From NCBI GenBank assembly GCA_944354265.1, contig CALVPX010000001.1:1-64000 (forward strand): DNA of 64,000 nucleotides, given 5' to 3'. Positions 50,546-58,297 of the stretch are shown here, one piece after another; position 1 is the first letter of the stretch; each line of letters begins with the position of its first letter. The position numbers were made by a program, and so were the translations under genes. The DNA comes from an uncultured Clostridia bacterium (GTDB lineage: Bacteria; Bacillota; Clostridia; Christensenellales; Borkfalkiaceae). Below the pieces are notes generated by a model. The model searched no databases and was not told the origin of the DNA. It was given only the letters and a program-made list of their open reading frames with translations.

Positions 50546-50874
50546 GTTTACTTGCTACCATTAAAAGGGCTTATTGCAGCATTAGAGGCTCCTTTGTGTA
50601 AAGGGAGCTGCCGCAGGCGAGCTTGCGAGACTGTGACTGAGGGATTGTTACCTTATTTCATTAACTACGGCGGCTCCGCCGCCTACAATCCCCCCTTTGA
50701 TCCCCCCTTTACACAAGGGGGGCTTGGGAGAGGTGTGTTCGTCGCCCTTTACACAAGGGGGCTTGTAGTGAATTCACCACTCCTTTATACAAGCGAGCAA
50801 AATGATGCGAACGACTCATAGGCGTTAGCCTCTTTTAAATCATGCGACTATCGCGTGGTTTTCGTTATATTATT
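50546..50874. repeat. Repeat cluster between gpmI and the accessory locus
   Basis: No gene supported in this stretch. It contains a GCTCCTTTGTGTAAAGGGAGC hairpin type (near 50589-50610, followed by GACTGTGACTGAGGGATTG), GGCGGCTCCGCCGCC, and two CCCCCC...GGGGGG repeats (about 50690-50730 and 50750-50772). Confidence 0.65.
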
Positions 50875-50910
50875 ATTGCCGCCGCCCGAACGGGCGGCGG
50901 CAATTTTTTA
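50875..50910. terminator. Terminator before the accessory gene pair
   Basis: 14-bp perfect stem (50875-50888 with 50891-50904) followed by six T. It lies just behind the stop of the minus-strand gene at 50917. Confidence 0.75.
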
Positions 50911-50916
50911 CGCACA

Positions 50917-51543
50917 TTATTCTTCTTTTAAAGAGATATCCCTGATGAACTTTAAATATTTAATGTTCAACCGCGGCAAAACAACACTTTCGAACCTGTT
51001 GAGCGCCTCGCATTTTGCAAGTCTGCACTGAATATTTGTGTTATGAGATGCCGCATCCTGCCTGAACAGGTGATTTATATGCTCTGATATTCTGTCGCGG
51101 TAAAATTTGCCTTCGCTCTGCCTGCTCCCCAAACCGAGTTCATCACAAATATATTCATTGAAAATCTGATTTGCATATAGTTTACACTTTCCGCCGTAAG
51201 ATGACAAAATATCGGCTATCTTAACGGAGTTTTCAAAACTTAAATTTATCAGATAATAATTTTTGGGCTTGGCGTTAAACTTATTGAGGGAAAAATATTC
51301 GCAGATATACAATACGGCCTTATCTTCAACGCCGCTCAGGTCTGCGCACAGCGACACCATGTAGCGCCTTAAAAATTTGCAGCTGTCAGCTTTTTGCCTG
51401 TCGTTATTGAGCTTGAAATATTTTAATTTTTTCAGACCGTCGCATGCCCATCTTTCGTAGTCCTCTTCCATTATTTGAGTAACAAAGCCGATGACAGTTT
51501 GCACCCTCTGCAACGACTGTTCGCTTAAAATTGCTTGGCTCAC
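50917..51543 (-). CDS. Hypothetical protein divergent from a small XRE gene
   Basis: 208 residues, AT-rich gene, no membrane segment, rich in Lys, Asn, Ser and aromatic residues. No family recognised. GTG start with GGAGA upstream. It is divergent from the XRE gene at 51638, and the perfect inverted repeat at 51599-51620 lies between them. The arrangement resembles a small regulated accessory module (phage-derived or toxin-like), but no domain supports a specific role. Confidence 0.6.
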   Translation of the reverse strand: MSQAILSEQSLQRVQTVIGFVTQIMEEDYERWACDGLKKLKYFKLNNDRQKADSCKFLRRYMVSLCADLSGVEDKAVLYICEYFSLNKFNAKPKNYYLINLSFENSVKIADILSSYGGKCKLYANQIFNEYICDELGLGSRQSEGKFYRDRISEHINHLFRQDAASHNTNIQCRLAKCEALNRFESVVLPRLNIKYLKFIRDISLKEE

Positions 51544-51598
51544 AAGTTTATCTCCAAAATTAATTACTAATAAAATATTATCAAGTCATTTTTGGGTT

Positions 51599-51620
51599 GT
51601 TAAGTCTAAAACGACTTAAC
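51599..51620. promoter_or_regulatory. Likely operator, GTTAAGTC inverted repeat
   Basis: Perfect 8-bp inverted repeat GTTAAGTC (51599-51606) and GACTTAAC (51613-51620). It lies at about -20 to -40 relative to the XRE start. An extra AAGTC half-site is at 51583-51587. Confidence 0.6.
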
Positions 51621-51637
51621 TTTGCTAATATATTATT

Positions 51638-51841
51638 ATGAACATTGGGGAGAGGCTGATTGAGCTGAGAAAAGAGAAAAATATCAGCCAAATGGAATTA
51701 AGCAAAGCAACGGGAATCAGCCAATCGGCCATTGCAAGGTGGGAACTGAATAAATCGGAACCTACCGCCTCTGCCATTGTTATTCTATCTAAATATTTTG
51801 GTGAAAGTGCCGACTACTTGCTTGGACTGACAGACGATTGA
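51638..51841 (+). CDS. Small Cro/C1-type XRE regulator
   Basis: 67 residues, a single HTH_XRE domain: NISQMELSKATGISQSAIARWE, ending SADYLLGLTDD. TAATAT (51626-51631) lies 6 nt before the ATG; no Shine-Dalgarno, so leaderless. It probably binds the inverted repeat at 51599-51620 and controls itself and the divergent gene. Strong terminator directly behind. Confidence 0.82.
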   Translation: MNIGERLIELRKEKNISQMELSKATGISQSAIARWELNKSEPTASAIVILSKYFGESADYLLGLTDD

Positions 51842-51866
51842 CCACCCGCTAAACGGGTGGTTTTTT
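51841..51866 (+). terminator. Terminator of the small XRE gene
   Basis: ACCACCCG/CGGGTGGT stem (51841-51848 with 51854-51861), followed by TTTTTT; it begins at the last base of the stop codon. Confidence 0.85.
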
Positions 51867-51906
51867 ATTGCTGAATGTGACTGCAACGCATTCATGATAC
51901 GGTGCT

Positions 51907-51958
51907 TACGCACCTACAATCCCCCCTTCAAATCCCCCATTTACACAAGGGGGGCTTG
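51907..51958. repeat. CCCCCC...GGGGGG repeat copy
   Basis: ACAATCCCCCCTTCAAATCC, then CATTTACACAAGGGGGGCTTGGG; matches copies near 6439 and 50690. Confidence 0.65.
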
Positions 51959-51964
51959 GGTTTC

Positions 51965-52188
51965 TGTCATTTCGACTAAGTGAGCGACAGCGAACGCACG
52001 GAGAAATCTGCGGGAACGCAGTCCTAACTTCGTTTGAGAGATTTCTCCTCGTCGGGGCAAACTTCGCTCTATGCAAGCCGTAAACACACGCCTTGCGACT
52101 TTGCTACGTTGCCCCTCCTCTTCGCGCAAATACTACAGTTTTGCGCGAGTGCTATGGTTTATTATGCATATCTTCGGTCGAAATGACA
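51965..52188. repeat. Long TGTCATTTCGA...TCGAAATGACA element
   Basis: Ends TGTCATTTCGA (51965-51975) and TCGAAATGACA (52178-52188). At about 224 bp it is longer than its relatives because an extra segment (about 52050-52165) interrupts the inner arms. The 51842-52226 gap holds only this and the preceding repeats. Confidence 0.75.
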
Positions 52189-52226
52189 AGAGAGAAAGGG
52201 CGGCACTAATCTTTTAATGCTTTTAC

Positions 52227-52255
52227 TTGCAAAAATTGGGGGCGGTGATTATAAT
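52227..52255 (+). promoter_or_regulatory. Promoter of the EamA transporter
   Basis: TTGCAA (52227-52232), 17 nt, TATAAT (52250-52255). Confidence 0.75.
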
Positions 52256-52296
52256 AATACGGAAACATATTTTTATTGAGAGAGTTTTTAAGCGGA

Positions 52297-53283
52297 ATGG
52301 AAAACAACATTACAGGTAGCGCGGCAGGCGCGCCGCAGGGCGCGGACAGAGCGCAGGCCTTTTTTACAAAGGGCTGGGTTGTGTGCGTAGGCGCGATAAT
52401 TTGCTGCATACTTTGGGGAAGCGCCTTCCCCTGCGTTAAAATAGGGTACACCTTATTTTCGGTGGATACCACGCATGTGCCCTCCATTATACTGTTTGCA
52501 GGGCTGCGCTTTACGCTTGCGGGGCTGCTTGTAATAATTTTCGGCTGCATACAGAAGAGAAAATTTTTGCTGCCCAAGAAAAACAATTGGTGGCGGGTGC
52601 TGCTTGTGTGCTGTTTTCAGGCGGTGGCGCAGTACATCTTCTTCTATATAGGTCTTGCCAACGTTTCGGGCGTGAAGGGCTCGGTTCTCAACGGATTGGG
52701 CGTGTTCTTCACCATTATTATTGCCTGCTTTGTGTTCCGCACCGAAAAATTTAACCTTGTAAAGCTTGCGGGCTGCATTTTGGGATTTTGCGGCGTGGTG
52801 CTGATAAACCTCGGCGGAGATTTCACCTTTGAATTTTCGCTGATGGGCGAGGGGTTTGTTATACTTTCGGGACTTTCGGCGGCGGTTGCGGCCGGGCTTG
52901 TGAAGATTTTTTCCAAATACGAGGACACCACCGCCCTGTGCGGTTGGCAGTTCTTCATAGGCGGGCTGATACTCATTGCCGTGGGCGCGGGATTCGGCGG
53001 GCATGTTATGCCGACGGGCGTTGGCTCGTACTTTATGCTGTTGTACCTTGCGCTGATATCTTCGGTGGCGTTCACGTTGCAGGGCTACATTGTGAAGTAC
53101 AACCCCATATCTAAATTTGCCGTCTACAAGAGCACCAATCCCCTGTTCGGGGCGGTATTTTCCGCCATAATACTCGGCGAGAGCGAACAGCTTTTGAGCT
53201 ACTACACTATTATTGCCATAATTTTAGTATGTTTAGGAATTTTTATAATTAATAAATTTGGAGAAAGGCACAAAAAAAATTGA
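52297..53283 (+). CDS. EamA/DMT family transporter
   Basis: About 328 residues, ten helices in two EamA halves: GAIICCILWGSAFPCVKIGY at the start, then ANVSGVKGSVLNGLGVFFT, and the C-terminal half with STNPLFGAVFSAIILGE. It is an exporter of metabolites or amino acids by family; substrate unknown. ATG 52297 is chosen; a TTG at 52276 would add seven residues. The ribosome site is weak (GCGGA). Confidence 0.87.
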   Translation: MENNITGSAAGAPQGADRAQAFFTKGWVVCVGAIICCILWGSAFPCVKIGYTLFSVDTTHVPSIILFAGLRFTLAGLLVIIFGCIQKRKFLLPKKNNWWRVLLVCCFQAVAQYIFFYIGLANVSGVKGSVLNGLGVFFTIIIACFVFRTEKFNLVKLAGCILGFCGVVLINLGGDFTFEFSLMGEGFVILSGLSAAVAAGLVKIFSKYEDTTALCGWQFFIGGLILIAVGAGFGGHVMPTGVGSYFMLLYLALISSVAFTLQGYIVKYNPISKFAVYKSTNPLFGAVFSAIILGESEQLLSYYTIIAIILVCLGIFIINKFGERHKKN

Positions 53284-53301
53284 AATTCGCCTTATTTTTA
53301 A

Positions 53302-53330
53302 TTGTAAATTGTTTAAAGGTATGGTATAAT
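53302..53330 (+). promoter_or_regulatory. Promoter of secG
   Basis: TTGTAA (53302-53307), 17 nt, TATAAT (53325-53330). Confidence 0.7.
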
Positions 53331-53362
53331 CTTCAGGTAGAAAAATTGTTAAGGATGAAATT

Positions 53363-53635
53363 ATGTATCAGGCATATCTTATAAGTTCTGTAGTTTTATA
53401 TGTGTTGCTGTTTGTTGCAGCCGTTGTAGCTATTATACTTGTACTCTTTCAGCAGAGCAATTCTGACGGTATTCAGGGAATTACCGGTTCAAGCGAAACA
53501 TTCTTCGGCAAAAACAAGGGCCGCTCGCTTGAGAGCAGAATGAAAAAATGGACATGGATTTGCCTTGCGGTTATCACCGTGTTGGCAATCGTTGCCTATG
53601 CAATTGCACTTGTTGCTACAAGTTTGCTTGGTTAA
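53363..53635 (+). CDS. secG: Preprotein translocase subunit SecG
   Basis: 90 residues, two helices (about 6-30 and 64-88) with the conserved loop LFQQSNSDGIQGITGSSETFFGKNKGRS between. Small partner of SecYE in protein export. AAGGATG before the ATG. The order secG-rnr-smpB is a typical Firmicutes neighbourhood. Confidence 0.95.
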   Translation: MYQAYLISSVVLYVLLFVAAVVAIILVLFQQSNSDGIQGITGSSETFFGKNKGRSLESRMKKWTWICLAVITVLAIVAYAIALVATSLLG

Positions 53636-53646
53636 AAAAATTTTGG

Positions 53647-53678
53647 GGCGGCTGTTTAAACAGTCGCCTTTTATTTAT
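53647..53678 (+). terminator. Terminator of secG
   Basis: GGCGGCTG/CAGTCGCC stem (53647-53654 with 53661-53668), 6-nt TTTAAA loop, then TTTTATTTAT. Confidence 0.75.
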
Positions 53679-53861
53679 ATTAACGCAAGTTGTGCATAAG
53701 AGGATATGCACCAACTTGCCGTTATTTGAGGGCGCTGCCCTCGTGGACGCAATCCTAAATTGCCCTACTTTATATAATTGCGCCCACTTCACCTGCTGAG
53801 GCGAAAGTTTTCGCAAATTGGGGCCGCTGACGGCGAAATGAATTCGCCTTGCGACGTTAAT
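53679..53861 (+). mobile_element. 183-bp MITE-like element, copy A
   Basis: Begins ATTAACGC and ends CGTTAAT. Aligns end to end with the inverted copy at 26468-26650. No convincing ORF. It directly follows the secG terminator. Confidence 0.8.
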
Positions 53862-53897
53862 AATTATAACACTCTTTCGCTTTGGAAGCACTACCAA

Positions 53898-54012
53898 TGT
53901 CATCTTGAGCGAAAGGAGCGAAGCGAGTGAAGTCGAAAGATCTTGTTCAATTTCGTACCAAACAAGATACATTCGACTACGCAGGGGTTACCCCTGCTCC
54001 GCTCAGTATGAC
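53898..54012. repeat. TGTCATCTTGAGCG...CTCAGTATGAC element
   Basis: About 115 bp, same family as 44641-44763: GAAAGATCTTG and CAAGATACATTCGACTACGC arms inside. With copy A of the 183-bp element it fills most of the 441-nt space before rnr. Confidence 0.8.
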
Positions 54013-54076
54013 CCCTAAGCGGGGTACGACGACAGGGGGAAAATTTTTAAAAAATACATAAAATATTATTGGTGCT

Positions 54077-56164
54077 ATGAAACTTAAGGAAAGTATTCTT
54101 ATTAAAATTAAAGAGGGCAAGCTGACATTTAAAAATGCAAAGGCCATGTGCGACAGCCTTGGCATGAGGTATTCTGACCGCGACAAGGTTAAAAAGGCGC
54201 TCGCCGAGCTTGAGGACGAAGGCAAAATTATTAAGGACGGGCAGGGCGGCTACGCCACGCCCGAACAGTTGGGCGCATTCCGCGGCACCGTTCAGGGCAA
54301 TGAGCGCGGATTTGCCTTTATTATTCCCGACGACAAGAGCGTGCGCGACGGAGACTTTTTTGTGCCCCGCCGTGCTTTAAACGGGGCGATGAACAGGGAC
54401 AAGGTGCTAGCCGTGCACAAGCGCGGCACCGAGGACGAGGCCTACGTTGTAAAGATTATTGAGCGCGGACAAAAGAGAATTGTGGGCACGTTTGAGAAGG
54501 ACAAGCGCGCGGGCTATGTTTTGCCCGACGACAAGCACTTTGACAGCGACGTTTATGTTCCCCTCTCCCTCTGCATGAATGCAAAGCCGGGCGACAAGGT
54601 TGTGGCGGAGATTACAAGCTACCCCAAAAACGCCATGGTGGGCGGCAAGATTGTGGAAATTTTGGGCGAGAGCGGCGATTTTTACACCGAGGAACTCTCC
54701 ATAATCCGCAGCTACGGGCTGATTGAGGAGTTCCCCGCCGAGGTTGAGAGAGCCGCCGAGGAGGTCGCCCGCCAACCCATTACCCCCGGAAAGCGCAGGG
54801 ATTTGAGAAATCTTCTGACAATAACCATTGACGGCGAGGACACGAGGGACATTGACGACGCGGTGTCCTTAGAGCGCGACGGGCAGAACTACGTTTTGGG
54901 CGTGCACATTGCCGACGTAAGCCACTATGTTAAGCTAAACGGCAAGCTCGACCGCGAGGCATACGCGCGCGGCACGAGCGTCTACTTCCCCGACATGGTG
55001 CTGCCAATGCTGCCCAAGGCGCTTTCGAACGGGGCGTGTTCCTTAAACGAGGGCGAGGACAGATATGCCATGAGCTGCTTTATGGTGTTTGACCAAAGCG
55101 GCAAGAAGCTTGGCTACGACATCTGCGAGAGCATTATAAAAAGCGACCACCGCATGACCTATACCGAGGTGACGGCAATTCTCGACGGCGACGAGGCTGT
55201 AACCAAAAAATATGCCGACATTGCGCCCATGCTGAGGGAGATGGAAAAGCTGTGCTTAAAGCTTGAAAAGAGGCGCAAGGCGGCGGGTTCTATAGACCTC
55301 GACGTCAAAGAGGCGCACATATACGTCAACGAACAGGGCGAGATTGTAATACCCGACTATGAACGCTCGGTTTCGCACAGAATAATCGAGCAGTTTATGG
55401 TGTCCGCCAACGAGAGCGTGGCAGACTTCGCATTCAATCGCAAGGCGCCATTTTTGTACCGCGTGCACGAACAACCCTCGCCCGAGAAGGCCTCTACCTT
55501 CTTTTCGTTTTTGAGAGATTTGGGAATAACCCCCATGGGCAACGTACAGGATTTGCAGCCTTCGGACTTTCAGAAAATATTAAAGGAGGTCGAGGACAAG
55601 CCCTACTCCCCCGTCGTCAACCGCGTGATGCTGCGCTCCATGCAGAAGGCGAGGTACTGCGAGGACAATTTGGGGCACTTTGGACTTGCCTCGCAATGTT
55701 ACTGCCACTTTACCTCCCCCATCCGCCGCTATCCCGATTTATTCGTTCACAGGGTGCTTAAAAAACTTTTGGCAGGCGACGACGCGGGCGCCAAGAAGAC
55801 CTACGGCCCCATAGCGCACGAGGCGGGCATTGACACGAGCGAGTGCGAAAGGCGGGCGGACATGGCCGAACGCGACGTGGACGACCTGTATAAAGTTGTG
55901 TACATGCAGGACAAGATTGGTGAGAAATTTGACGCAGTCATTTCCGGCGTGACCAACTTTGCCGTATTTGCCGAGCTGCCCAACACCATTGAGGGCATTA
56001 TGCGCATTGAGACGCTGCCGCAGGACAGCTATGCCTTCATAGAGGAGAAATTTTTGCTCAAGGGCATTAAGCACTCCTTTAAGATAGGCGACCCTATACG
56101 CATTAAGGTTGCAGGTTGCGATTATGGCAATATGAGAGTGGAATTTGTTCCCATATGCGATTAA
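54077..56164 (+). CDS. rnr: Ribonuclease R
   Basis: 3'-5' exoribonuclease that degrades structured RNA and works with SmpB/tmRNA. 695 residues: N-terminal winged helix (about 1-65), cold-shock domains (about 66-215), RNB catalytic domain starting TIDGEDTRDIDDAVSLE with the metal Asp residues, SPIRRYPDLFVHRVLK, and a C-terminal S1 domain (about 615-692). TATTAT (54064-54069) lies 7 nt before the ATG and no Shine-Dalgarno is present, so a leaderless mRNA is likely, though no good -35 is seen. Confidence 0.95.
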   Translation: MKLKESILIKIKEGKLTFKNAKAMCDSLGMRYSDRDKVKKALAELEDEGKIIKDGQGGYATPEQLGAFRGTVQGNERGFAFIIPDDKSVRDGDFFVPRRALNGAMNRDKVLAVHKRGTEDEAYVVKIIERGQKRIVGTFEKDKRAGYVLPDDKHFDSDVYVPLSLCMNAKPGDKVVAEITSYPKNAMVGGKIVEILGESGDFYTEELSIIRSYGLIEEFPAEVERAAEEVARQPITPGKRRDLRNLLTITIDGEDTRDIDDAVSLERDGQNYVLGVHIADVSHYVKLNGKLDREAYARGTSVYFPDMVLPMLPKALSNGACSLNEGEDRYAMSCFMVFDQSGKKLGYDICESIIKSDHRMTYTEVTAILDGDEAVTKKYADIAPMLREMEKLCLKLEKRRKAAGSIDLDVKEAHIYVNEQGEIVIPDYERSVSHRIIEQFMVSANESVADFAFNRKAPFLYRVHEQPSPEKASTFFSFLRDLGITPMGNVQDLQPSDFQKILKEVEDKPYSPVVNRVMLRSMQKARYCEDNLGHFGLASQCYCHFTSPIRRYPDLFVHRVLKKLLAGDDAGAKKTYGPIAHEAGIDTSECERRADMAERDVDDLYKVVYMQDKIGEKFDAVISGVTNFAVFAELPNTIEGIMRIETLPQDSYAFIEEKFLLKGIKHSFKIGDPIRIKVAGCDYGNMRVEFVPICD

Positions 56165-56175
56165 CACATATGGGA

Positions 56176-56520
56176 AATGAATTGCAGACGATTATATCGT
56201 CTGCATGAATTGAACGCCAAAGGCGTTCATGAATTGGCTATGCCATGAATTCTCGCAATCTGCGATTGCTCCATTGAGGCGAAAAATAATTTGAAAGTAT
56301 TTCTCACCACAATGCAAGCGAAGCTTGCAATTCATGCCGCCAATAGACTTGTCATTCCGACCAACGTGGAGAAATCTCGGAGCTACCATTGTCGCGCTTA
56401 TCGCGCAGATTTCTCGACTTACGCTCGAAATGACAATGGTAGCGACGGACAAGGCTATGGCGGCAATTCATGAAAACGGCTTGCCGTTTTCAATTCATGC
56501 GAGCATAGCGAGCAATTCAT
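56176..56520. repeat. Array of small hairpins separated by CATGAATT, interrupted by another element
   Basis: A series of short palindromes (GCAGACGA/TCGTCTGC, AACGCC/GGCGTT, GCAAGC/GCTTGC, AAAACGGC/GCCGTTTT, GCGAGC) each flanked by AATTCATG or CATGAATT. The unit GCCGCC (56336-56341) and its partner GGCGGC (56459-56464) are split by the element at 56350-56435. It fills the rnr-smpB gap and ends beside the smpB -35 box. Confidence 0.75.
56350..56435. mobile_element. Short TGTCATTCCGA...TCGAAATGACA element nested in the hairpin array
   Basis: 86 bp, ends TGTCATTCCGA and TCGAAATGACA (one mismatch), inner AGAAATCT/AGATTTCT. It sits between the two halves of one palindromic unit, which indicates insertion after the array existed. 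Confidence 0.7.
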
Positions 56521-56524
56521 TTAC

Positions 56525-56553
56525 TTTACAATATTGATTAAATGGGCTATAAT
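56525..56553 (+). promoter_or_regulatory. Promoter of smpB (leaderless)
   Basis: TTTACA (56525-56530), 17 nt, TATAAT (56548-56553). The ATG lies 8 nt further on. Confidence 0.75.
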
Positions 56554-56561
56554 ATAGAGTA

Positions 56562-57008
56562 ATGAAGCAGATTGCATATAACCGCTCGGCGGGATTTGAA
56601 TATTTTATTGAAGAAAAGTTTGAGGCGGGCATAGCCCTTGAGGGCGCAGAAGTTAAGGCCCTGAGGCAGGGCAACTGCAACCTTAAAGACAGCTTTTGTT
56701 ATATTTCGGACGGCGAAGTATACCTAAAGAACATGCACGTACCACTCTACGACAAGAGCGGCGCCTTTAACAGCCGCGACAGCAAGCGGGACAGAAAGCT
56801 GCTGCTTCACCGCCGCGAAATTGACAAGATTACGGGCAAAATTCATGCAAAGGGCATGACGCTTGTGCCCATAAGCCTGTACTTTAAGGATAACCTTATT
56901 AAGGTTGAAGTGGCGCTCTGCCGCGGCAAGCAGAGCTTTGACAAAAAACGGACAATTAAGGAGCGCGACATCAAGCGCGACACCGACAGATTATTAAAGA
57001 ATTATTGA
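56562..57008 (+). CDS. smpB: SsrA-binding protein SmpB
   Basis: 148 residues. Partner of tmRNA in rescue of stalled ribosomes. AYNRSAGFEYFIEEKFEAGIALEGAEVKALRQGNCNLKDSF is typical, as is the basic tail KKRTIKERDIKRDTDRLL. No ssrA gene follows in this window. Predicted leaderless. The next gene starts 8 nt later. Confidence 0.95.
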   Translation: MKQIAYNRSAGFEYFIEEKFEAGIALEGAEVKALRQGNCNLKDSFCYISDGEVYLKNMHVPLYDKSGAFNSRDSKRDRKLLLHRREIDKITGKIHAKGMTLVPISLYFKDNLIKVEVALCRGKQSFDKKRTIKERDIKRDTDRLLKNY

Positions 57009-57016
57009 GGTAATTT

Positions 57017-58288
57017 ATGGATAAATACAATCTTGACACGCTTTGCGTGCAGGCGGGCTACAGCCCCAAGACGGGAGAGAGCAGAATTCCCACTATATGC
57101 CAAAGCACGACATTTTTTTACGGCGACAGTCAGGCCATGGCCGACTGCTTTGACTTAAAGAGCGACGGATATTTTTATTCGCGCCTTGAAAACCCCACCG
57201 TTGCGGCGTTCGAGGGCAAGGTTGCCGCGCTTGACGGCGGCGTTGCTGCCGTTGGCTGTGCGAGCGGCATGTCTGCCGTAACCCTCGCCGCGCTGACCAT
57301 TGCCGGCGCGGGCGACAACGTACTGTGCAGTCAGGCGGTATACGGCGGCACCTTTAACCTGTTTGGCACCACCATGCCCAAGCTCGGCATTGAGTGCAGG
57401 TTTTTCGACCCCGACGACAGCGCCGAAGATATTGAAAAACTTATTGACGACAAGACAAAGTTTATTATAGCCGAGACAATAGCAAACCCTTCTATCGTGG
57501 TGCTCGACTTTGACAAAATTGCGGGCATCGCCAAAAAGCACAAGCTTGTATTCATGGTGGACAACACCCTTGCCACCCCCATTTTGTGCCGCCCCAAGGA
57601 GTTCGGAGCGGACATTGTGCTGTATTCCACCTCCAAATACATTGAGGGACATGCGGCGGCTTTGGGCGGAATGATAGTTGACTGTGGAACGTTCAACTTT
57701 AAGGACAACCCGAGATACCCTTCGTTCAACGTGCCCGACGAGAGCTACCACGGGTTGGTGTATGCCGATCTTGCCGTGCCCTTCGGCACCAAGTGCCGCG
57801 CTCAGCTGATACGCGACACGGGCGCTATAATGGCGCCCATGAACGCCTACCTTTCGTATCTTGGCTGCGACACGCTTGCGCTGCGCATGGAGAGACATTC
57901 GGAAAACGCCAAAAAAGTTGCGGCGTTCCTTGCAAAGCACCCCAAGGTTGCATGGGTAAAGCACGCCTCACTGCCCGACAACAAGTATCACGCATTGGCC
58001 GAAAAGTACCTGCCCAAGGGACAGGGCGGCATGATGAGCTTCGGCATAGACGGCGACATTGAAAAGTGCCGCACCTTTATGGAGGCCCTGAAGCTGATAA
58101 CTCAGGAGACGCACGTCGCCGACGTGAGAAGCTGCGTACTCCACCCCGCCTCCACCACCCACAGGCAGCTTTCCGAACACGAACTTGAGATGGCGGGCGT
58201 GCCCCAAAATCTTGTGAGGCTTTCGGTGGGAATTGAGAACGCCGACGACATTATTGCCGATTTGGACGGCGCGCTGAAAAAAATTTAA
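57017..58288 (+). CDS. metY: O-acetylhomoserine sulfhydrylase (MetY-like, Cys/Met PLP enzyme)
   Basis: 423 residues, fold-type I PLP enzyme. The PLP lysine lies in LYSTSKYIEGHAAALGGMI, with FMVDNTLATP before it. It uses sulfide to convert O-acetylhomoserine to homocysteine. Cystathionine synthase/lyase is an alternative, but the length and the paired metA favour MetY. GAGG before the ATG; cotranscribed with smpB and metA. Confidence 0.88.
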   Translation: MDKYNLDTLCVQAGYSPKTGESRIPTICQSTTFFYGDSQAMADCFDLKSDGYFYSRLENPTVAAFEGKVAALDGGVAAVGCASGMSAVTLAALTIAGAGDNVLCSQAVYGGTFNLFGTTMPKLGIECRFFDPDDSAEDIEKLIDDKTKFIIAETIANPSIVVLDFDKIAGIAKKHKLVFMVDNTLATPILCRPKEFGADIVLYSTSKYIEGHAAALGGMIVDCGTFNFKDNPRYPSFNVPDESYHGLVYADLAVPFGTKCRAQLIRDTGAIMAPMNAYLSYLGCDTLALRMERHSENAKKVAAFLAKHPKVAWVKHASLPDNKYHALAEKYLPKGQGGMMSFGIDGDIEKCRTFMEALKLITQETHVADVRSCVLHPASTTHRQLSEHELEMAGVPQNLVRLSVGIENADDIIADLDGALKKI

Positions 58289-58297
58289 GGTAAATGT

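Noticed and set aside
56176..56520. Possible CRISPR array from the regular CATGAATT spacing.
   Set aside because: Repeats are only about 8 nt, spacers are palindromes rather than unique sequences, and no cas genes are present.
57009..57016. tmRNA (ssrA) gene expected next to smpB.
   Set aside because: metY follows smpB directly and no tRNA-like ends were found nearby.
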